Of a stretch of 64,000 bases of DNA, positions 61,903 through 64,000 are shown piece by piece. Numbering within the stretch: the stretch's first letter is position 1; the number at the start of each line of letters is the position of its first letter. The notes beneath the pieces were generated by a model. It saw nothing but the letters and a program-made list of their open reading frames with translations, searched no databases and had not been told where the DNA came from. This DNA is from UBA8389 sp942493385 (lineage in GTDB: Bacteria > Bacteroidota > Bacteroidia > Bacteroidales > UBA1402): the NCBI GenBank assembly GCA_942493385.1, contig OW818699.1, positions 1,984,001 through 2,048,000 of the forward strand, in the 5' to 3' direction. The position numbers were made by a program, and so were the translations under genes.

Positions 61903-63291
61903 ATGAAGAAGACTTCCCTTTCCATTTTTTGCGGATTGTTATTGACCGCCGCCCTTTTCTCCTGTGTGGATGACAATCTCATCGGCTCTTCGATGCAACC
62001 AGGTAAGGATGTCGTATCCATCACTTACGACACCGTTCGAGTTCAGACGGAAACCATTCTTCAGGACAGTGTCTACCTCCGTAATTCAATTGCTGTTCTA
62101 GGCGAATTCACGGATCCGACGTACGGCACAGTCAAGTCGGATTACATGGCACAGTTGTATTGTCCGTTCAATTTCAAATTTCCGGATGATGTGACCAGGA
62201 TTAAAGCTGCATACATGTACCTGTATTACGATAATTGGTTCGGAGATTCCACTACCGTTCATCACTTGAATGTTTGGTATCTTGACAAGAGTTCGCTGGA
62301 TGCATCAGCTCCTTACGGTTCGGCTGTCGATCCTGCCACTTTCACAAGCAAGTCCAAATTATTGACTTCTGCCACTTTCACGACAGGTGATTTTGTTACT
62401 TCCGATTCAGCCAAGGCTTTATCCAACTATTCACAGGTGCTTCGCCTGCCAATCGATTCGGCCTGGTGCGAACAAGTTTTTTTAGCCGAGAACAGGAGCA
62501 ATCCTGAGAAATTCGCCACCCCATCTGCATTCAACAACTATTTCAAAGGCATTTATGTCACGACCGATTACGGCAATGGCAGCCTGTTGTACGTCGCCCA
62601 TACGGAGCTTGAAATGATGTACGAAACTAAACTGTACAGCTATAACATGCAATCCTGGGATTCTTTAGTCATCGGCGCTTCCTACTTTCCCGTCAACAAA
62701 GAAATTCGTCAGGTAAATCGTGCGGTACATCCTGACCTAAGTAGTTACTTGAGTCCTACGCCTACCGATTCGCTCAATTACATCTATTCTCCCGGCGGCA
62801 TGTTTACGAAAGTGACCTTTCCTACTACGCTGTTTCAGAAAACTACCGGTAAACTGTCTGGAAAAACGATCAACGGCATGAAACTCTACGTCAATGCCAC
62901 TCAAGTGGGTGAAAGCAAGGATTATGCCATGTCACCACCAGCATCCATGTTATTGATTGATGCCTCTAAGGTCAATGCCTTCTTCAGCGGATTCGAATTG
63001 AACGATGGTCTTTATTCCTTCGTGGCCGATTACAATCCGGATTCTCTGAATTATGTGTTTGACTTGAGTTATTATGCTCAAAAGATGGTTCGTGAAAACG
63101 ACGATCCCACTTCGACAGAAATCAAACCTTTTACGGAGATGCTGCTCATACCAGTTAATACCGTTAAGAATGTTGATCAGGAAAGTGTGCGGTTGGAACA
63201 TGTCATTTCGCCGGCAGCGGTTAAGATACTGGGTGGTAATCACCCACGGCGGCCTATGCAACTAAAAGTGATCTACTCAAAGAAAAAGTAG
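61903..63291 (+). CDS. DUF4270 family lipoprotein
   Basis: The start at MKKTSLSIFC gives a lipobox (TAALFSC, Cys20) followed by VDDN; in-frame upstream codons lie within the previous gene. The 462-residue protein shows DUF4270 features: DNLIGSSMQPG, NSIAVLGEFTDPTYGTVKSDY, DVTRIKAAYMYLYYDNWFGD and a C-terminal SVRLEHVISPAAVKILGGNHP. Beta-rich, predicted surface lipoprotein restricted to Bacteroidota, function unknown. Its start is 10 bp after the GT5-like gene, so the two are probably one transcript. Confidence 0.87.
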   Translation: MKKTSLSIFCGLLLTAALFSCVDDNLIGSSMQPGKDVVSITYDTVRVQTETILQDSVYLRNSIAVLGEFTDPTYGTVKSDYMAQLYCPFNFKFPDDVTRIKAAYMYLYYDNWFGDSTTVHHLNVWYLDKSSLDASAPYGSAVDPATFTSKSKLLTSATFTTGDFVTSDSAKALSNYSQVLRLPIDSAWCEQVFLAENRSNPEKFATPSAFNNYFKGIYVTTDYGNGSLLYVAHTELEMMYETKLYSYNMQSWDSLVIGASYFPVNKEIRQVNRAVHPDLSSYLSPTPTDSLNYIYSPGGMFTKVTFPTTLFQKTTGKLSGKTINGMKLYVNATQVGESKDYAMSPPASMLLIDASKVNAFFSGFELNDGLYSFVADYNPDSLNYVFDLSYYAQKMVRENDDPTSTEIKPFTEMLLIPVNTVKNVDQESVRLEHVISPAAVKILGGNHPRRPMQLKVIYSKKK

Positions 63292-63334
63292 ACCTTTTGC
63301 GCCGACCTATTTTTAAATCAATCAATTTTTTTTC

Positions 63335-63892
63335 ATGAACACAAAAGGAAATCCTGCGGTAGTAGGTCTGGCCGGTTTTGGTATGACCACCTTGCTTCTA
63401 CAATTTCACAATCTGGGACTCATCGGATGGGGCCCTGTTTTAGCCATGGGCTTAATTTTCGGAGGTTTGGCACAAATGATTGCCGGCTTTCAAGAACATC
63501 AGATGGGAAACAACTTCGGTTTCAGTGCTTTCGTTTCGTACGGGGCATTCTGGATCGGGCTGAGCATCATCAAGTTATTAAACTTTTACGAGGTATATCC
63601 CAGCAGCGGAACAGACCTTGGTTACTATCTATTTGGTTGGTCACTGTACACCGCAATATTGTTAGTTGCCTCGCTACGTATCCATTTAGCCATGTTTTTC
63701 ACGTTTGCAACCCTACAAATTGGGTTCATCTTGTTGGTGTTGGAACATTTCTGGTTTCCGGAACTCAAAACAATTGCTGCCATCGATCTGATTATCTGTG
63801 CTTTGGCTGCATGGTACATGATGGCAGGCATCATTATCAACGATCTGGCTGGCAAGACTATTTTGCCCATGGGTAAAAAGTGGATCAAATAG
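63335..63892 (+). CDS. satP: Acetate uptake transporter (GPR1/FUN34/YaaH, SatP-like)
   Basis: 185 residues with six predicted TM helices. The family signature NPAVVGLAGFGMTTLLLQFHN at the N-terminus, with the usual NPxPxGL-type motif, plus MGLIFGGLAQMIAGFQEH and FVSYGAFWIGLS are clear. SatP-like proteins move acetate/succinate with protons across the inner membrane. It is 43 bp after DUF4270 and ends with a strong terminator. For a fermenter making acetate, the physiological role may be uptake or release; not determinable here. Confidence 0.92.
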   Translation: MNTKGNPAVVGLAGFGMTTLLLQFHNLGLIGWGPVLAMGLIFGGLAQMIAGFQEHQMGNNFGFSAFVSYGAFWIGLSIIKLLNFYEVYPSSGTDLGYYLFGWSLYTAILLVASLRIHLAMFFTFATLQIGFILLVLEHFWFPELKTIAAIDLIICALAAWYMMAGIIINDLAGKTILPMGKKWIK

Positions 63893-63913
63893 CTTACCTG
63901 CCTAGTTAAAAAA

Positions 63914-63953
63914 AAGTGAACCTCAAAAAATTACAAACTTTTGGGGTTCACTT
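63914..63953 (+). terminator. Terminator downstream of the acetate transporter
   Basis: A 15-bp stem (63914-63928 / 63939-63953, one G-U pair) with a 10-nt loop is flanked by an A-run upstream. The downstream side (TCATTTTG) is only moderately T-rich, so it may work in both directions. Confidence 0.7.
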
Positions 63954-64000
63954 CATTTTGTGAAAGCTGTTTCTTGAAATGTTTTGAAACCTCTATTTTT

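Noticed and set aside
1..64000. tRNA, rRNA, insertion sequences, prophage, CRISPR arrays
   Set aside because: No tRNA cloverleaf ends, transposase, integrase, Cas proteins or regular repeat-spacer pattern were noticed; computational scans would be needed for certainty.

Overview
The window is a piece of a Bacteroidota (probably Bacteroidales) chromosome. The evidence is two SusC/SusD outer-membrane nutrient-uptake pairs, the type IX secretion barrel SprA, Bacteroidota-restricted families (DUF4301, DUF4270, the short GT5-like protein beside panC), many lipoproteins with Bacteroidota-type lipoboxes, and repeated TAnnTTTG promoter -7 elements in place of E. coli-type promoters. There are no rRNA or tRNA genes, insertion sequences, phage genes or CRISPR arrays that I can see. 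No stretch longer than about 220 bases lacks a gene.

Bases 1-22,940 form an accessory carbohydrate-uptake region (a PUL-like locus), all on the + strand and cut by the left edge. It begins with the end of a six-hairpin glycosidase-like gene, then two tandem paralogous secreted multidomain proteins with T9SS-like C-termini. After a strong hairpin comes a tight eight-gene run: fasciclin (Fas1) lipoprotein, SusC, SusD, two more Fas1 lipoproteins, a second SusC and SusD, and a GH105 unsaturated-glycuronyl hydrolase. GH105 points to a uronate-containing glycan, such as lyase products of a pectic or similar polysaccharide. The repeated Fas1 lipoproteins between the two transporters are the unusual part. 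No regulator of the locus is visible inside the window.

Bases 22,981-46,728 are mostly core genes: a WecA-type lipid carrier glycosyl-1-phosphate transferase, a fourth Fas1 lipoprotein, ruvA, the 7.6-kb sprA, a small lipoprotein, a CCA-adding enzyme, a DUF4301/sensor kinase/methyltransferase operon, a RelA/SpoT homologue whose hydrolase site looks dead, a GH63-like hydrolase with an AlkD-like repair protein and DUF2721, and menA.

Bases 46,949-64,000 hold a divergent pair of an iron-sulfur protein and a Crp/Fnr regulator that share a GTAAC-N4-GTTAC palindrome (HcpR-type). They are followed by DUF454, an exo/endonuclease-phosphatase lipoprotein, an ATP-cone/Mrr-type nuclease, a DUF985 cupin, AhpC, an SGNH esterase and a beta-helix protein. 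A palindromic structured intergenic element precedes a same-strand run of phosphoglucomutase, C69 dipeptidase, M23 endopeptidase and panD/panC. The window ends with a GT5-like protein, a DUF4270 lipoprotein and an acetate transporter with its terminator. T9SS (SprA), candidate T9SS cargo and a WecA-type enzyme in one window fit a cell that builds a glycan-anchored, enzyme-rich surface. MenA, the RSH protein and the HcpR-like regulator suggest menaquinone-based, probably anaerobic or microaerobic life. All names are inferred from sequence reading alone.
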